Origin: Puniceicoccaceae bacterium 5H
GTDB taxonomy: Bacteria > Verrucomicrobiota > Verrucomicrobiia > Opitutales > Oceanipulchritudinaceae
Direction of reading: 5' to 3'
Assembly: GCA_009772895.1 (NCBI GenBank)
Contig: WOUP01000009.1
Coordinates: forward strand, 1-64,000
Length of the DNA: 64,000 nucleotides
This document shows, piece after piece, positions 9,248 through 18,561 of this stretch. The notes beneath the pieces were generated by a model. It had not been told where the DNA came from. It made no database searches and saw nothing but the letters and a program-made list of their open reading frames with translations. The number at the start of each line of letters is the position of its first letter. Position 1 is the stretch's first letter. The position numbers and the translations under genes are program-made.

Positions 9248-12200
9248 TCAACTGCGTTCGCGCACGATCCAGCGCTGCTCGCTAAAGGCGTAGAACTTGC
9301 GCGGCTCACGGGTGCCCTCGAGGTAATACAGCCACTCGCCGCGTTCGCTGACGTAGAGGTAGGGATACGGCTCGGGCATTACCCAGATCCAGCCGAGTTG
9401 GCGATCGAAATGCCACGCACCCGCCGGATCGTTGGCGTTGACGAACCACCAGCCGTGGTTGGGCTGGTAGATCCACGGGTAGGCGGTATCCCAGACCATG
9501 CCGAGCCACGGGATCGACTTTTCACCGCCCGCGCCCGGATACAGCCCGTAGCCGATCCCGCTGGGCGCATCCAGCACCTCTCCCGCGGCCAGAAACAGGT
9601 CGTCATACGCCACGGCGGCCCCCTTTCCATCCGTCGCCTTGCTGGCGATAATCTGAAAAAAGGCCATCGGCGTCTCCCGCGCGATACGGAAGCCGGCGTC
9701 GGTGTAGACCCGCGTGGGTGCGGCAGTGGAGCCACTGGGACGGGCATATACGTCGAACGTCTGCCCGCCGGAAGCCTCGCCGCCATTGCGCACGACCATC
9801 CACACTTCTTGCCACTGACCGGTGCCGTAGGTACCGCCCGCGAGCTGGTAGCTCGTGTCGTCGCGGATTTGCAGGCGATTGGCGCCCAGGTCGTCCGTCC
9901 AACGTCCCATCGCATCAAAGGCCTCGAAGCGCTCGCTCAGAATGTTGGTGGCCGGCACGTTGACGAGCCCCCAAACCTGATTGGTCGCAAAGTCCTCCAC
10001 CCGCATCCGGCTGTAGAAGGTCACGGTTTCGCCGACTTCGATGCGGCGCGGCAACTGGGCCAACGCGTGGGTGTAGACGCCCTCGGCGGGGGTCGCGGCG
10101 ATGCGCAGGGCGTGATTGCCGTTGGTCTCCGTCTGAAGCGTCGCGGTGCTGACCGGAGGCGTCGACGCCGTGGTCGTCATGTCCGTAAACGACCAGATAT
10201 CGAACGCATTGGCCTGCTCGAAGTTGGAGACGAGCGCCCAATGGCCGGCCACCGGCGCACTGATGTTGGCCGCCGCGGGGTCGACATAGACGTCGTCGAG
10301 GTAGACTGTCGCCTCGGCCCCACTGGAGTCGTCGGCACCGAAGACGAGGCTCGTCAGCCCCCCACCCACGCTGCGTGCCGGGTTCAGGCCCGAGCGCAGC
10401 AGCGTCGGCGCGGTCCAGTTATCTCCTCTCACGTAGAGGCTGAATCGGCCGCCGTCGTTCGGAAAGACGAGCCAGGCTTCGTACCAGACTCCCGGACGCA
10501 AGTTGCGCGTCGCCGTCTGCATTGTGCCGCTGTCGTTGACCGCCAAGGTGCCGCCACCCTGGATCTGGCCGATGATGGAGGCCTGCGAAATCAACGGCTG
10601 GGTGCCGGCCGAAAAAATACCCTCCGCCGTCGTATCGGACAACGCGAAGCGGAAATAAATCGAGCCCTTGTCCGTCGTGGGGGTGGTTGTGATCGGCAGA
10701 CTCGCGAGGGAACTCCGCCCGGTCACCGCCAACACGGCATTGTCGCCCTCGCCGAAGGGATCGCTGACCGTCTCAACCGACCCGCCGGTGCCGACATAGT
10801 CCACGGAATAGACGGGCGCCGCCTCCGAAAGGTCCATGGCGCGCTGCCAGCGTTCGGGATCGTTGTCGAACGCCCCTTCGGTGGAAGTCGCACCGACGAT
10901 CTTGCGGATCTTGCCGTCAGTCTTGGTCATGATGTAGACGTCGCCGGCACCGTCCATGCCCCAGCGCAAATCCGCACGATTGTTGCCGACGAAGGACGTC
11001 AGCGAGCCTTCCACGCCATTGAGGCGCAGACGCGCCTCGCGAATGGTGGCCTGGGCCCCGAACGTGAGCGTCGACTCATCGAGGTAAAACACGCGGCCTT
11101 CCACGATGTCCCCAAAGAAGAGCGTGCCGTCGAGGGTCGGCGCGGTATCGCCCCGATAGACGGGCCCCAAAGCGATCGAGCGGCCTTCGTCGTGGTCGTA
11201 TTGCGCCACGGGGTAGGTGTAACCGTAGGTCGCATCGTCCGCCGGCAGCGGATAGACGTAGGTGTTCTCGTCCGGCTGAGTCGGATCGAGCACGAAGGTG
11301 CCCTCGCGCTGTGGGAAGCCGTAGTTCCGCCCCGGCTCGAGCAAGTCGACTTCTTCGATCTGGCGCTCACCGATGTCGCCGATATAGGCACGGTTCTGGC
11401 CCGAGGTGTCCCACGTGATCCGGTGGGGATTACGGAAGCCGTAGGCGTAAATCTCCTTCAGCACATCCGGGTCGGTCGCGTCGGCCCAAGGGTTGTCGTC
11501 CGGGATGCCATACTGGCCGTTGGCCGAGTCGTTGCCCGTGGGATCGATGCGCAGAACGGTGCCCATCGGGCTGTCCAGACGCTGCTCGTTCTGCCAGTAA
11601 CCGTTGAGGTAGCTGCCCCCCTCGCCCGAACAGATATAGAGCATCCCGTAATCCGGGTCGCCCGGATTGGCGTTGGGATTGAAGGCGATTTCCTGCGCGC
11701 AGTGCACGTTGCTGGGGTAGTAGATCCGCAGCAGTTCACGTCGCGTGCCGGTAAAGCTGCCGGCCTGGGGGTTGGACGTGGTCCACTCGCTGATCACGCT
11801 CATTTGTCCGGCGGACGTCACCGGCGCCGTGGGGCCCTTCAGATCGGCCGCGCCGGAGTTCCAGGGCTCCGAATGCACGGTGTAGAGTTTGCCGTTTTCG
11901 AGAAAATCGGGATGAAAGGCGAAGGAGTGCAGGCCCGTGCCCAGCCCTGGCTGATCGATGAACTGAGCCAACTGGCCGCGCACATTCAGATAGAGCGAGG
12001 CTTTGCCCTGCTCGACTTCGTAGATCAGGCCGCGCTGGTCGTTGACGAACAGGCGTCCATCGGTGAGGTGCCGCATCACGCTGAGGCGCGCGGTGCCACC
12101 GCCTCCGCCGCTGCTGCGTGGCAGCGATGCCCAGTCCTGCAATTGCAGGGTCAGGTCGCCATAGCCAATGGCTTCGGGGATGGGGTTGTTGATCTGCGCT

Positions 12201-12259
12201 ACGAGGGGCGCAACAGGTACAAGCGCAAGCAGGAGACGGGGTAAGGAGCGAAACGTCAT
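9248..12259 (-). CDS. Secreted PQQ-type sugar dehydrogenase (GSDH) with C-terminal Trp-rich domain
   Basis: A 1003-residue exported protein. After a signal peptide (SLPRLLLALVPVAPLVAQ), residues 20-470 look like a six-bladed soluble glucose/sorbosone dehydrogenase domain, with GLGTGLHSFAFHPDF, LRIYYPSNVHCAQEIAFNPN, YGFRNPHRITWD and IGDIGERQIEEVDLL. This fold usually binds PQQ and calcium and oxidises aldoses. Two lectin-like beta-sandwich regions (about 480-900) follow. The last 110 residues are rich in Trp and Tyr in repeated units (YPWIYQPNHGWWFV, LGWIWVMPEPYPYLYV), a tail I associate with surface proteins of Opitutae. A TTG at 12269-12271 is an alternative start; I prefer the ATG. cobO lies upstream, with no clear functional link. 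Confidence 0.85.
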   Translation of the reverse strand: MTFRSLPRLLLALVPVAPLVAQINNPIPEAIGYGDLTLQLQDWASLPRSSGGGGGTARLSVMRHLTDGRLFVNDQRGLIYEVEQGKASLYLNVRGQLAQFIDQPGLGTGLHSFAFHPDFLENGKLYTVHSEPWNSGAADLKGPTAPVTSAGQMSVISEWTTSNPQAGSFTGTRRELLRIYYPSNVHCAQEIAFNPNANPGDPDYGMLYICSGEGGSYLNGYWQNEQRLDSPMGTVLRIDPTGNDSANGQYGIPDDNPWADATDPDVLKEIYAYGFRNPHRITWDTSGQNRAYIGDIGERQIEEVDLLEPGRNYGFPQREGTFVLDPTQPDENTYVYPLPADDATYGYTYPVAQYDHDEGRSIALGPVYRGDTAPTLDGTLFFGDIVEGRVFYLDESTLTFGAQATIREARLRLNGVEGSLTSFVGNNRADLRWGMDGAGDVYIMTKTDGKIRKIVGATSTEGAFDNDPERWQRAMDLSEAAPVYSVDYVGTGGSVETVSDPFGEGDNAVLAVTGRSSLASLPITTTPTTDKGSIYFRFALSDTTAEGIFSAGTQPLISQASIIGQIQGGGTLAVNDSGTMQTATRNLRPGVWYEAWLVFPNDGGRFSLYVRGDNWTAPTLLRSGLNPARSVGGGLTSLVFGADDSSGAEATVYLDDVYVDPAAANISAPVAGHWALVSNFEQANAFDIWSFTDMTTTASTPPVSTATLQTETNGNHALRIAATPAEGVYTHALAQLPRRIEVGETVTFYSRMRVEDFATNQVWGLVNVPATNILSERFEAFDAMGRWTDDLGANRLQIRDDTSYQLAGGTYGTGQWQEVWMVVRNGGEASGGQTFDVYARPSGSTAAPTRVYTDAGFRIARETPMAFFQIIASKATDGKGAAVAYDDLFLAAGEVLDAPSGIGYGLYPGAGGEKSIPWLGMVWDTAYPWIYQPNHGWWFVNANDPAGAWHFDRQLGWIWVMPEPYPYLYVSERGEWLYYLEGTREPRKFYAFSEQRWIVRERS

Positions 12260-12381
12260 CTGTAAGAACAAGGGGGAAGGAGTGAGAAATGCGGCGCGTC
12301 AAGACTACACCGCTTATCCATCCTATACCCCCGTCTTATCTACCCGTCCACCCTATTCGGGCGGTTCGGCCGCGGCTGGAG

Positions 12382-12900
12382 CTACATCTCGATCCCGACG
12401 CGCGCCGGCACCTTCTGCGTATAGTAGTGCTTGATCTCGCGCATCTCGGTCACGAGATCGGCGCGCTCGATCACGCGCTCATGGGCGTTGCGGCCACTCA
12501 TCACGAGTTCGGTGCCTTCGGGCTTGAGGTCGATCAGTTCCAATTGCTGCTCGACGGTCAACAGCTCGAACCACACGGCCATGTTGAGTTCGTCCACGAT
12601 CACCAGATCGTAATGGCCACTGGTAAGGGCGGCGCGGGCCTTGGCAAAGCCGGCGGCAGCCTGCTCGCGCTGCTGGTCGGTCTGCTTGCCCTGAAAGACC
12701 CAGCCCGGATCGCCGTATTGCTCGAGCGTCACGTCGGGCAGGAAGCGCACGGAGTTCAGCTCCCCGTAGTCCTGCCCTTTCATGAACTGCCCGATGTAAA
12801 CGCGCATCCCGCGTCCACAAGCTCTCAACGTAAGGCCCAGGCAAGCGGTGGTCTTGCCCTTGCCGTTTCCGGTATACACTTGCACATAGCCGCGTTCCAT
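12382..12900 (-). CDS. cobO: Cob(I)yrinic acid a,c-diamide adenosyltransferase
   Basis: A 172-residue CobO/BtuR-type ATP:corrinoid adenosyltransferase, which adds the upper adenosyl ligand in B12 synthesis or salvage. The P-loop TGNGKGKTT (residues 10-18) binds ATP in the reversed orientation typical of this family. VRFLPDVTLEQYGDPGWVF, the VIVDELNMAV strand-helix and LVMSGRNAHERVIERADLVTEM (with TEM near the end) are all family signatures. The length fits. No other cobalamin gene is visible in the window, and the 68 bp gap upstream is too short for a complete cobalamin riboswitch, so it may serve corrinoid salvage here. Confidence 0.93.
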   Translation of the reverse strand: MERGYVQVYTGNGKGKTTACLGLTLRACGRGMRVYIGQFMKGQDYGELNSVRFLPDVTLEQYGDPGWVFQGKQTDQQREQAAAGFAKARAALTSGHYDLVIVDELNMAVWFELLTVEQQLELIDLKPEGTELVMSGRNAHERVIERADLVTEMREIKHYYTQKVPARVGIEM

Positions 12901-12968
12901 GGCGGCAAGCTATAACAAAGGCTTATTCGATAAAAGAATAATATTAGAAAAGACGCGTAAACGCGCCC

Positions 12969-13898
12969 CTAGTCGAGCGACACGCCGAGCTTGGCCAGCG
13001 CGGTCTGCAGGCCTTCATCCATCGGATGCCCGTTGTAAAGCACCTTCCCTTCCGGGCTGAGCAGGATCATGCGCGGGATCGAATCGATGTAGAGCATTTC
13101 GCGACTCAGCTGCTGGCCTTCCGCTTCGACCAGCCAGGGCATGTCCATTCCCATCTGTTCCTGCACCTGTGCGGCCTTCTGCAGCGGCTGCTCGTCGTCG
13201 GTATTCATGCCGGCCACAAACACGCCCTGCTCCGACAACACCTTCTGGCGCTCCTTCAACTCCGGCATCAAGCGCATGCACGGGCCGCACCAGCTGGCCC
13301 AAAAGTCGAGCAGCACGGCCTTCTTGCCCTCGGCCAGGCTGGCCAGGGTCACGCTTTCGCCATCGAGGTCGCGCACCTCGTAGCTCATGTCGATGGTCGT
13401 ATCCTCCATGGCCGCCTGGTGGATCGCCTCCGTGCGCAGCTGCTGCACGATCTGGTCGAGGCCGAAAGCCTGCACCCACTGCGGCCACAGCCAGAAGGCT
13501 TCCTTGGTGTGCGCCTCCATCCCGGCCATGTCATTGCTCTGGTAAGCCTGGACCGCTTGCAGCGCCTCCACGAGGCCATCGAGTTCGTCGGTCGACGCGA
13601 AGCTACCGCCCATGCCGTAATCCATCTCGTCGCGCACTTCCTGCAGCGGACCGACCATGCTCAGCAGCCCGCGCAAATCGCCCTCCTGCATATAGTAGAT
13701 GATGCGTGAGGCCACCAGATCGCTCCGGGAAACACCCGCTTCCTCCGCCTGATCGTAAAGAGCCTCGAAGTCACCTTCGCCCGAAGCCGCGGCGCGCAAC
13801 TGTTCGACGAGGGCCGAGGGATCGGCAGCGGATTGTGCGTTCGCCGCAAAAGGGGTGAGCCCGCACAGGAAAAACAACGAAAGGGATCGGATAGACAT
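12969..13898 (-). CDS. Exported TlpA-like thioredoxin-family protein
   Basis: A 309-residue periplasmic protein. A cleavable signal peptide (LSLFFLCGLTPFAANAQ) is followed by a helical region of unknown function (about 25-165). A thioredoxin fold occupies about 170-305, with the redox motif WASWCGPC (Cys204 and Cys207) and the cis-proline region DSIPRMILL. Such proteins reduce or isomerise disulfides or serve cytochrome maturation. The helical N-terminal extension resembles that of other Bacteroidetes/Verrucomicrobia TlpA proteins with an alpha-helical spacer. It is 77 bp downstream of prfB on the same strand, probably only by chance. Confidence 0.9.
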   Translation of the reverse strand: MSIRSLSLFFLCGLTPFAANAQSAADPSALVEQLRAAASGEGDFEALYDQAEEAGVSRSDLVASRIIYYMQEGDLRGLLSMVGPLQEVRDEMDYGMGGSFASTDELDGLVEALQAVQAYQSNDMAGMEAHTKEAFWLWPQWVQAFGLDQIVQQLRTEAIHQAAMEDTTIDMSYEVRDLDGESVTLASLAEGKKAVLLDFWASWCGPCMRLMPELKERQKVLSEQGVFVAGMNTDDEQPLQKAAQVQEQMGMDMPWLVEAEGQQLSREMLYIDSIPRMILLSPEGKVLYNGHPMDEGLQTALAKLGVSLD

Positions 13899-13975
13899 AG
13901 ACTAAACGTGGGCAAACCCCGGCGCGAGCGCAACCGTTTATCCTGAAAATCCGCCGTCTCCCAAACGCTGCAAGA

Positions 13976-15115
13976 CTAATCTTCCATCTGGATATCCTTG
14001 TTGCGACGCGCGGGGCAGCCGGCGCGCAACCAGGCGTGGATGAAGCGATTGATATCCCCATCCATCACATCCTGAATGTTGGAGGTGTCGACGCCGGTGC
14101 GCAGGTCCTTGACCATCTGGTAGGGCTGGAAGACGTAGGAACGGATCTGGTTGCCCCAGCCGATCTCGCCCTTCTCGCCATAATAGCGCTCCATTTCGGC
14201 CCGCTTCTCGTCCTGCTGCTTTTCGTAAATACGACTCTTGAGCACCTTCATCGCGGTCGCACGATTCTTGATCTGCGAGCGGTCGTCCTGACACTGCACT
14301 ACGATGCCGGTCGGCAAGTGCGTGATGCGCACCGCGGACTCCGTCCGGTTGACGTGCTGGCCGCCCTTGCCGCTCGCGCGGTAGACGTCGATGCGCAGGT
14401 CTTCTTCCTTGATCGGGATGTCCACGTCGTCCTCGATTTCGGCGATCACATCGACCGCCGTAAAGGAGGTGTGGCGGCGCGCATTGCTGTCAAACGGGCT
14501 GATGCGCACCAGGCGGTGCACGCCGCGCTCGGCCTTGGCGTAGCCGAACGCATTTTCACCCATGATGCGGATCGTCGCGGAGCTGATGCCGGCTTCTTCA
14601 CCGTCCACCATGTCTTCGATCACGACCTCATAGCCATTGCGCTCGGCCCAGCGCGTATACATGCGCAACAGCATGCTGGCCCAGTCGCAGGATTCGGTGC
14701 CGCCCGCGCCCGCGTTGATACTCAGGATCGCATTGTTACGGTCGAACTTGCCGCTGAGGAAGCTCTGGATCTCCAGCTCGTCGAGGCGGCCGCGCAGCTT
14801 GGTCGCGTTGGCCACGACTTCGCCCTCGAGTTCCGGATCCTCGCCCATTTCGTCGAGCAATTCGATGGTGGCCTGGAGGTCGCCCACCTGGTTGCGGAAG
14901 TCGATCAGCGGGTTGATCAGGCCCTTGATGCGCGCGCTTTCCTGCACGACCACCTGGGCTTTTTCCTGCTTGTCCCAAAAATCGGGCGCCGCCATCTGCT
15001 CGTCCAGCTCCACCAGGCGTTTTTGTTTGCCGGGCACGTCGAGGAACTTCCAGAGGTAGCCAGCGCGCTTCGCGATATCTTCGATTTGGGTACGGACTTC
15101 AGATTCCAGGGCCAT
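13976..15115 (-). CDS. prfB: Peptide chain release factor 2
   Basis: Class I release factor that recognises UAA and UGA stop codons. The 379 residues carry the codon-recognition SPF motif (in [16 protein letters not shown]), the catalytic GGQ ([18 protein letters not shown]) and the full helical N-terminus ([19 protein letters not shown]). The reading frame is continuous from ATG at 15113-15115, so it lacks the in-frame UGA and programmed frameshift used for autoregulation in many bacteria. The length is normal without that feature. Confidence 0.96.
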   Translation of the reverse strand: MALESEVRTQIEDIAKRAGYLWKFLDVPGKQKRLVELDEQMAAPDFWDKQEKAQVVVQESARIKGLINPLIDFRNQVGDLQATIELLDEMGEDPELEGEVVANATKLRGRLDELEIQSFLSGKFDRNNAILSINAGAGGTESCDWASMLLRMYTRWAERNGYEVVIEDMVDGEEAGISSATIRIMGENAFGYAKAERGVHRLVRISPFDSNARRHTSFTAVDVIAEIEDDVDIPIKEEDLRIDVYRASGKGGQHVNRTESAVRITHLPTGIVVQCQDDRSQIKNRATAMKVLKSRIYEKQQDEKRAEMERYYGEKGEIGWGNQIRSYVFQPYQMVKDLRTGVDTSNIQDVMDGDINRFIHAWLRAGCPARRNKDIQMED

Positions 15116-15281
15116 GGGAAAACGTTAAACCTCTCAGGAAACGCGTCGCTGGTCAAGGGCGACGAAAGGGCGCTTTCCCGATCCGCCACTCATCGCCCTC
15201 TGACACAGCTCCACCCGAAAAAGCAGCAGTGTGCCCTCCTGCCGTTGCACTGCAGGCAATCCGGCTCTAGCTTTTACAGTT

Positions 15282-15977
15282 ATGTCTTCCGATGCGCCCA
15301 TCGTGCTCGAGACCCGAGACCTCTGTCACCGCTACGAAGACCGGGTGGTGCTGGACCATGTGCGCCTGAGCGTGCCCCAAGGGGAGCGAGTTGCGATCAT
15401 GGGGCCTTCCGGGGCCGGCAAGTCCACCCTGCTCAACTGCCTGGGCGGAATCGAGGAGCCGGACAGCGGCCACGTGCTGGTAGGGGGCCAATCCTTGCGT
15501 GAACTGGACGAGGAGGCCCGGGCCGGGTTGCGGCGGCAGGAGATCGGCAGCATTTTCCAGCTCTTTTTCCTCCTGCCGACCCTGAGCGCGTTCGAAAACG
15601 TCGAGTTGCCGCTGCTGATGTTGCACTTGCCGAAAAAAGAGCGACGTGAACGGGTCCAGGCGCTGCTCGATGAAGTGGGCGTCGCGCACCGGGCGGGCGC
15701 ATTGCCGCGACAGTTGAGCGGCGGCGAAATGCAGCGGGTGGCGATTGCGCGGGCCCTGGCGCCCCACCCCAAAGTGTTGCTGGCGGATGAGCCGACCGGA
15801 AATCTGGACAGCCATTCCGGCGAACGCGTGCTGGACTTGCTGGCGCGGGTATCCGAGACCCACCGCACGGCCATGGTGATGGTAACCCACGCGGCAGAGG
15901 CGACGCGCATCTGCCACCGCACCGTCTGGCTGCGCGACGGTGTGTTGAGCGACCAGCCCCAGCCGGCACATGCGTGA
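15282..15977 (+). CDS. ABC transporter ATP-binding protein (LolD/MacB/AttE-like)
   Basis: A 231-residue ATPase of the LolD/MacB class, expected to drive the FtsX-type permease encoded next. Walker A GPSGAGKST, the signature LSGGEMQRVAIARAL, Walker B VLLADEPTGNLD and the H-loop VMVTHA are all intact. I chose the ATG at 15282 because the ABC domain starts there; a GTG at 15231 would add 17 unrelated residues. Its stop overlaps the permease start by eight bases, which indicates translational coupling. With the permease and the AttH-like gene it forms a three-gene AttEFGH-like operon. Confidence 0.93.
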   Translation: MSSDAPIVLETRDLCHRYEDRVVLDHVRLSVPQGERVAIMGPSGAGKSTLLNCLGGIEEPDSGHVLVGGQSLRELDEEARAGLRRQEIGSIFQLFFLLPTLSAFENVELPLLMLHLPKKERRERVQALLDEVGVAHRAGALPRQLSGGEMQRVAIARALAPHPKVLLADEPTGNLDSHSGERVLDLLARVSETHRTAMVMVTHAAEATRICHRTVWLRDGVLSDQPQPAHA

Positions 15978-18561
15978 GCCCAACTGGCAGACCCTGGGCA
16001 CGATCTGGTGGCAGACGGCGGCCCGGCATTGGCGGCGCGAATGGTGGCAGAGCCTGACGCTGGTCTTCATCCTCGGCCTGGGGGTCGCGGCCTTTCTCTC
16101 CATCCGGCTGGCCAACCGCGCAGCGCTGGCGGGATTTGGCGGCATGCAGCAAGCCGTGAGCGGCCAGAGCGACTGGACCGTCGAAGCCCCGGCGGGAGCC
16201 TTGCCGGAGGCGGTCTTGCCGGACCTGCGGGGAGCGCTGCAGGGCATACCAGCCGAACTGGTGCCCGTGCTCGAAGGCAACGCGATCGAGCCGAAGACCA
16301 ACCGGGAGCTGCGCCTTTTCGGCACCGACCTGATCGCGGTCCAGAACTTGCCGACCGGTGACAGCCAGGCCTCCCTGCTCAGTGACATGCGGGGCGACTG
16401 GTGGGGCCTGCTCCGTCAACCCAACGCCACACTCGTCTCGCCAGGCTTTGCCGAATCCCACGCGCTGGAGGCGGGGGATTCCTTCACCGTGCTGCTGCAG
16501 GGGCGTGAGGTGCCACTGGAGGTCTACGGGGTGCTGCCCCCCAACCGCTTCGGCGTGGAAGTGCCGGACAACCTGCTGCTGTTCGACCTACCGCAATTGC
16601 AGCGCCTGCTCGAGCGCCCCGCGGACCTCTCGCGGGTGGAGGTCGTGGTCTCCAGCACGGAACGGCGAGCGCATTGGCGTGCGTGGGTGCGCGAACAGCT
16701 GACGCAGGGCGACCCGCGTTGGCAGGTGCACCGTCCGGACCGCCAGGAGGTGACGGGAGAGCAAATGACCGCGGCCCTACGCATGAACCTCAACATCCTT
16801 TCGCTGATCTCGCTGCTGGTCGGGCTCTTTCTCATCGCACAGGCTATCGACGCCGCGGTGGTGCGGCGGCGCCGTGAGATCGGCATCCTGAGATCTTTGG
16901 GGCTGACGAATCGTCACATCCGGCGACTCTGGCGGATCGACCTCGCGGTGTTGGGGCTCGCCGGCAGCGCGCTGGGGATCCTGCTCGGCTGGGCGCTGGC
17001 CCAATTGGCCGTGCGGGCCGTCTCCCGCACCGTCAACGCGCTCTACCTGCAAACGACCGCGCACAGTGCGGCACTGACCTGGCCGGACGCGGGGCTGGCT
17101 TTACTCCTGGGGCTGGGCGCGACGTGGCTGGCGGGGCAATTTCCGTTGCGCGATGCGGCCCATACGCCCCCGGCCCAGGTGATGCGCGCCGGGCGCTTCG
17201 GCAACGGCTTTCAGCTTTGGCAACGCCCGATCTGGGGATTCGTACTCGTCGGCGCCGGCATTGTCGCGTCCCTCCTGCCGCCTTACGTGCTGGCCGACCA
17301 GACGCAGCTGCCCGTTGGGGGCTTTGCGGCGGCGTTTTGCTGGCTGATCGGCGGCACGGTGCTGGCGGGTTCGGTCCTGCGCCCCTTGGCGGTAGCGCTG
17401 CTGCGGGTTCCGCTCGACCGTATGCCGTGGAAGGTCGCGCTGGTGCAACTGCGCGAGGCGACCAGTCGCCACCGGCTCGCGCTGGCCGGGTTGTTCGTCG
17501 CGGTCGGTATGGCGGCGTCCATTACGATCCTGGTCGGCAGCTTTTCCAAGACGATGGAGAGCTGGATCCAGGTGCGCTTTCAGGCCGACTTGTATGTGAG
17601 CCTCGCGGGCGAAGGCGGTGTGAACCGCGCGGCGCGCATCCCGGAGTCGATCTGGCGTCCCATCGCGACAGACGACGCCGTGGCGGCGGCCAACGTCTTT
17701 GACCTGCAGCCGGTAGAATACCGCCGTGCTCGCACCTACCTGGGTGGCAGCAGCCTCGAATTGCTGGGCGACTACGAGCGCGTGCTCTGGATCACCGAGC
17801 CCCGGCCTGCCGACATGCAACCGGCCAACGCGGACACCTACGGCTACGTCAACGAGTCCTTTGCCCGCCGCTTCAAACACCAGGTCGGCGACGTGATCAC
17901 GATGCCCACCCCCAGTGGCCCCCGGCGGATCTGGATCCGCGGCATGGTGGCGGAATACGGCAACGACCGGGGCTCGGTCATCGTGCCGTTGCCAACCTTC
18001 CACCGCTGGTTTGGCGAGCCGCGCGCTTTCAACCTCTCGTTGCACCTCAAGGACTCCGCTCAGGCCGCCCAAGTGGCCGAACGCCTGCGGGCCACTTATC
18101 CCGGCCTCGAAGTCCGCAGCAACGCCGCCCTGCGCGCCATCGTGCTGCGCATCTTTCGGCAGACCTTTTCGGCCACGCACGCGCTGCAGGTGCTCGGGGT
18201 CAGCATCGCACTGGTGGGCCTCGCGCTGGGGCTGGTCAGCATCCTGCGCGAAAACCAATCGACCCTGCGGACCCTGCGCGTGATGGGGGCCAGCCGCCGC
18301 GACCTCGCGCTGATCACCGCCCTCGAAGGTGCGGGCATCACCCTCGGCGGCCTCGTCAGCGGGACCGGGCTGAGCCTCGCGCTCGGTTGGCTGCTGATCT
18401 ACGTCATCAACCGGCAGTCGTTTGGTTGGACGCTGCGCTACGCGTTTCCGTGGCTCGACCTGCTCCTGTTTTCACTGGCAGTACTGGCGGCTGGCGGCCT
18501 GATCGGTTACCTGGTGGGCCGTAGCAGTGCCCGCCTCGCCCTGGAGGACGAAATCCGATGA
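15970..18561 (+). CDS. FtsX-type ABC transporter permease (fused AttF-AttG-like)
   Basis: An 863-residue inner-membrane permease with two FtsX/MacB halves. An N-terminal helix (SLTLVFILGLGVAAFLSIRL) precedes a periplasmic domain (about 60-260), then three helices around RRREIGILRSLGLTNRHIRRL. A second set follows, with helix FVAVGMAASITILVGSF, another periplasmic domain (about 535-720) and three C-terminal helices around LRTLRVMGASRRDLALI. This is the arrangement of AttF and AttG joined in one chain. Exporters of this class move lipids, lipoproteins or peptides using mechanotransmission. Its stop overlaps the start of the AttH-like gene (ATGA). Confidence 0.9.
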   Translation: MREPNWQTLGTIWWQTAARHWRREWWQSLTLVFILGLGVAAFLSIRLANRAALAGFGGMQQAVSGQSDWTVEAPAGALPEAVLPDLRGALQGIPAELVPVLEGNAIEPKTNRELRLFGTDLIAVQNLPTGDSQASLLSDMRGDWWGLLRQPNATLVSPGFAESHALEAGDSFTVLLQGREVPLEVYGVLPPNRFGVEVPDNLLLFDLPQLQRLLERPADLSRVEVVVSSTERRAHWRAWVREQLTQGDPRWQVHRPDRQEVTGEQMTAALRMNLNILSLISLLVGLFLIAQAIDAAVVRRRREIGILRSLGLTNRHIRRLWRIDLAVLGLAGSALGILLGWALAQLAVRAVSRTVNALYLQTTAHSAALTWPDAGLALLLGLGATWLAGQFPLRDAAHTPPAQVMRAGRFGNGFQLWQRPIWGFVLVGAGIVASLLPPYVLADQTQLPVGGFAAAFCWLIGGTVLAGSVLRPLAVALLRVPLDRMPWKVALVQLREATSRHRLALAGLFVAVGMAASITILVGSFSKTMESWIQVRFQADLYVSLAGEGGVNRAARIPESIWRPIATDDAVAAANVFDLQPVEYRRARTYLGGSSLELLGDYERVLWITEPRPADMQPANADTYGYVNESFARRFKHQVGDVITMPTPSGPRRIWIRGMVAEYGNDRGSVIVPLPTFHRWFGEPRAFNLSLHLKDSAQAAQVAERLRATYPGLEVRSNAALRAIVLRIFRQTFSATHALQVLGVSIALVGLALGLVSILRENQSTLRTLRVMGASRRDLALITALEGAGITLGGLVSGTGLSLALGWLLIYVINRQSFGWTLRYAFPWLDLLLFSLAVLAAGGLIGYLVGRSSARLALEDEIR

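Noticed and set aside
8027-12244. A 1405-codon plus-strand open frame
   Set aside because: It is antisense to pheA and the sugar dehydrogenase gene. The translation is rich in Arg, His, Val and Gly with no domain, which is typical of a shadow frame in GC-rich coding DNA.
12923-12941. TTATTC/GAATAA inverted repeat between cobO and the TlpA-like gene
   Set aside because: The arms are only six bases and AT-rich, with no T run, so chance is likely; a cobalamin riboswitch does not fit in the 68 bp gap.
14960-15115. Programmed frameshift site in prfB
   Set aside because: The frame is open from the ATG through the whole factor, and no in-frame stop occurs near codons 20-30.
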